From: Actinomycetes bacterium | GTDB taxonomy: Bacteria; Actinomycetota; Acidimicrobiia; Acidimicrobiales; Microtrichaceae | NCBI GenBank assembly: GCA_023423475.1 | Contig: JAFAFN010000469.1 | Coordinates: 1 to 7,123, forward strand | Reading direction: 5' to 3' | DNA: 7,123 bases | Shown: positions 5,277-7,123 of the stretch, one piece after another | Layout: each line of letters starts with the position of its first letter | How positions within the stretch are numbered: the stretch's first letter is position 1 | Made by a program: the position numbers and the translations under genes | The notes under the pieces: model-generated | What the model was told of the DNA's origin: nothing | Database searches by the model: none | What the model saw: only the letters and a program-made list of their open reading frames with translations

Positions 5277-6476
5277 GTGACCGGCCTGACCACGCCCCGC
5301 GGGGGCGACGGCATCGACGAGCGCAGCACGGCCGGCCTCGGCACCATCGCGCTCGCGATCGTGGCCGCGATCCTGCCGGTCTTCCTGCTCGGCTCCCTGT
5401 CGATCGAGATCCGTGCCGAGCTCGGCTACCGCGAGACCACGATCGGTCTCATCCTGGCGTCGTTCTTCGCCGCCAGCGCGGTGGTGTCGAGCCGGTTCGG
5501 CCGCTGGATCGACCGCGTGGGCCCCCGCACCGGACTGACGGTGGCGCTCTCCGGCACGATCGCGGTGCAGCTCGCGGTCGCTGGTCTGGCCAGCTCCCCG
5601 CTGGTGCTCGGACTCCTGTCGTGCATCAGCGGGGTCTGCAACGCGACCGCCCAGCTGTCGGCCAACGTGTTCATCGCCATCGACCTGCCGCTGCGCCGCC
5701 AGGGCATCGGCTTCGCCGTGAAGCAGTCCGCGATGCCCGGCGCCGCGCTCGTCGCGGGACTGACGCTGCCCACCATCGCACTGCGGTTCGGCTGGCGCTG
5801 GGTGTTCGTCGGGGCTTCGGTGCTCGCGATGGTCGCCCTGGTCCTCGTCCGGCGACGGATCCCAGCGCCGTCGGAGCGTCGCCGAGCGGTGAACGACGTC
5901 GCCGGCGAGGCGGCCGCCCCGCGGGGAGCCCTGCCCGCCCTGGCGGTGGCCGCGGCGTTCTCGACGGCGGCTGCGATCACCCTCGGCGGGTTCTTCGTCG
6001 AGTCGTCCATCGATGCGGGCATCGACGCGGGGACCGCCGGCCTGGCCTTCGCCGCCGGCAGCGTCATCTCGATCCTGGTCCGCCTCGCCGTCGGCGCAGC
6101 CGCCGACCGCCACCCCGGCAACCTGCTCGGCGTGGTCGCGGCGATGATCGCGCTCGGTGCGGTCACCTCGATCCTGTTCACCTGGCGGATCCCCGCGGTG
6201 CAGCTGATCGGCGTGCCGATCGCGTTCGGTGCCGGTTGGGCGTGGCCGGGGCTGTTCAACCTGTCGGTGGTCCGTGCGTCGCCGGGCTTCCCGGGTCGAG
6301 CGACCGGGATCACCCAGACCGGCACCTATCTGGGTGGCGCGGTGGGACCGATCCTGTTCGGGTTCGTCGCGGAGCAGGGCTCGTACGCCGCGGCGTGGTG
6401 GTTGGCCGCCGGCCTCGGCGCCAGCGCGACCGTGGCCGTGCTGGTGGGCCGGGCGGCCCTCACCCGAGCGACGTGA
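5277..6476 (+). CDS. Major facilitator superfamily (MFS) transporter, substrate unknown
   Basis: A 399-residue membrane protein with the length and hydrophobic pattern of a 12-helix MFS carrier. Helix 1 spans about 21-41. The loop between helices 2 and 3 carries motif A in the form GRWIDRVGPR (75-84, with Gly75, Asp79 and Gly82). RRQGIGFAVKQSAMPGA at 140-156 resembles the helix 4-5 region of many actinobacterial MFS_1 members. A polar, Arg-rich central loop at about 190-218 separates the two six-helix halves. The second half repeats the pattern, including a GTGITQTGTYLGG-like stretch near the C terminus (ATGITQTGTYLGGAVGP). GTG 5277 has a fitting ribosome site. The gene diverges from the phosphodiesterase and converges on the acyl-CoA synthetase. 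It could be an importer or an efflux pump; nothing in the sequence decides this. Confidence 0.88.
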   Translation: MTGLTTPRGGDGIDERSTAGLGTIALAIVAAILPVFLLGSLSIEIRAELGYRETTIGLILASFFAASAVVSSRFGRWIDRVGPRTGLTVALSGTIAVQLAVAGLASSPLVLGLLSCISGVCNATAQLSANVFIAIDLPLRRQGIGFAVKQSAMPGAALVAGLTLPTIALRFGWRWVFVGASVLAMVALVLVRRRIPAPSERRRAVNDVAGEAAAPRGALPALAVAAAFSTAAAITLGGFFVESSIDAGIDAGTAGLAFAAGSVISILVRLAVGAAADRHPGNLLGVVAAMIALGAVTSILFTWRIPAVQLIGVPIAFGAGWAWPGLFNLSVVRASPGFPGRATGITQTGTYLGGAVGPILFGFVAEQGSYAAAWWLAAGLGASATVAVLVGRAALTRAT

Positions 6477-6482
6477 GCCGGG

Positions 6483-7123
6483 TCAGCCCCGGTACCAGTC
6501 CTCCTGGGCGACCGCGGCGACGTACTCGTCCTTCAACAGGCGCTTGTAGAGCTTGCCGGTCGGGTGCCGGGGCAGCTCCTCGCGGAAGTCGATCGATCGC
6601 GGGCACTTCACATCTGCGAGGTGCTCCTTGCAGTAGGAGATCAACCGCCCCGACAGCTCCGCTGCCGCGGCGTCGTCGGCGGGCATCTCGACGGGCTGGA
6701 CGACGGCCTTGACCTCTTCGCCGAAGTCCTCGTTGGGGATGCCGAACACGGCGACGTCGAGCACGTCGGGGTGCATCGTCAGCACGTTCTCGGCCTCCTG
6801 GGGGTAGATGTTCACCCCGCCGGAGATGATCATGTACGCCTTGCGGTCCGAGAGGTAGAGGAAGCCGTCGTCGTCGACCCGGCCGATGTCGCCGAGGGTC
6901 GACCAGCCCTGGGGGTGGTAGGAGTCCTTCGTCTTGTCCGGATCGTTGTGGTAGCTGAAGGCCGCCTCGGACTCGAAGTAGACGGTGCCGGTCTCTCCGA
7001 CGGGCACCTCGACGCCGTCCTCGCCGACGATGTGCAGCACGCCGGCGAGCGGCTTGCCCACGGTGCCCTTGTGGGCCAGCCAGTCCTCGGAGTTCGCCCA
7101 GCAGAAGCCGTTGCCCTCGGTGC
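6483..7123 (-). CDS. Acyl-CoA synthetase (AMP-binding, FadD-like), C-terminal 213 residues; 5' end beyond the window
   Basis: Adenylate-forming enzyme of the ANL superfamily that would activate a carboxylic acid to its acyl-CoA via an acyl-AMP. The fragment opens with TEGNG, the end of the conserved Y-G-x-T-E-G core motif. It continues with GWSTLGDIGRVDDDGF (GD at 78-79), the hinge motif DRKAYMIISGGVNIYPQEAE from about 93, and PRHPTGKLYKR with the expected catalytic lysine at 191, followed by 22 residues. The reading frame is open through the right edge; the GTG at 7061 is an internal valine codon, not a start. The N-terminal P-loop and the substrate pocket are outside the window, so chain length or aromatic specificity cannot be judged. 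The hinge wording is frequent in actinobacterial FadD proteins of fatty-acid and sterol side-chain catabolism, but this is only a resemblance. The stop lies 6 bases from the convergent MFS stop. Confidence 0.93.
   Translation of the reverse strand, partial: TEGNGFCWANSEDWLAHKGTVGKPLAGVLHIVGEDGVEVPVGETGTVYFESEAAFSYHNDPDKTKDSYHPQGWSTLGDIGRVDDDGFLYLSDRKAYMIISGGVNIYPQEAENVLTMHPDVLDVAVFGIPNEDFGEEVKAVVQPVEMPADDAAAAELSGRLISYCKEHLADVKCPRSIDFREELPRHPTGKLYKRLLKDEYVAAVAQEDWYRG

Noticed and set aside
4314..6113. A 599-residue minus-strand open frame across the phosphodiesterase and MFS regions
   Set aside because: It is a shadow frame of both genes; no recognisable domain and an unnatural Arg/Asp/Gly-rich composition.
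6478..6492. CCGGG/CCCGG hairpin as a bidirectional terminator between the convergent genes
   Set aside because: Only five base pairs with a 5-base loop and no T-tract on either side; in GC-rich DNA this is expected by chance.
4169..6712. An 847-residue plus-strand open frame crossing the phosphodiesterase, the MFS gene and the synthetase
   Set aside because: It runs through three genes with clear family motifs in other frames, and its own translation is Arg/Pro/Gly-rich low complexity. It is an artefact of high GC content.

Overview
This is a GC-rich window with strong G/C preference at third codon positions, many GTG starts and a glycine-rich lipoprotein linker. That points to a high-GC Actinomycetota genome. 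I cannot place it lower than that; an Acidimicrobiia-like environmental lineage is only a guess. I see no RNA genes, insertion sequences, integrases, CRISPR arrays or phage genes. The region reads as ordinary chromosomal metabolism and transport.

The left 4.3 kb is one minus-strand transport operon of the dipeptide/oligopeptide (Dpp/Opp) ABC importer class. In transcription order it has a promoter with a canonical -35 box (4290-4317), a leader of about 129 nt carrying a perfect CRP/GlxR-type palindrome (4265-4280), a family 5 substrate-binding lipoprotein (2472-4154), a 144-nt gap with three potential hairpins, permease DppB-like (1377-2327), permease DppC-like (419-1393), and the first 140 residues of a DppD-like ATPase that runs off the left edge (1-422). 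The permeases overlap by 17 bases and DppC/DppD by 4 bases, so translation is probably coupled. The substrate-binding gene is separated by hairpins, which fits the usual need for excess binding protein. The second ATPase (DppF) is expected just outside the window.

The right part holds three separate genes. A cytosolic glycerophosphodiester phosphodiesterase (4379-5179, minus) lies upstream of the operon on the same strand but is separated from it by the operon promoter. An MFS transporter (5277-6476, plus) is divergent from it across 97 bases. The C-terminal half of an acyl-CoA synthetase (6483-7123, minus) converges on the MFS gene, with only 6 bases between the two stop codons.

No previously undescribed system is evident. 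The points most worth checking are regulatory: the CRP-like palindrome just downstream of the predicted transcription start, the 36-nt near-perfect stem-loop between binding protein and permease, and the direct repeats upstream of the -35 box.
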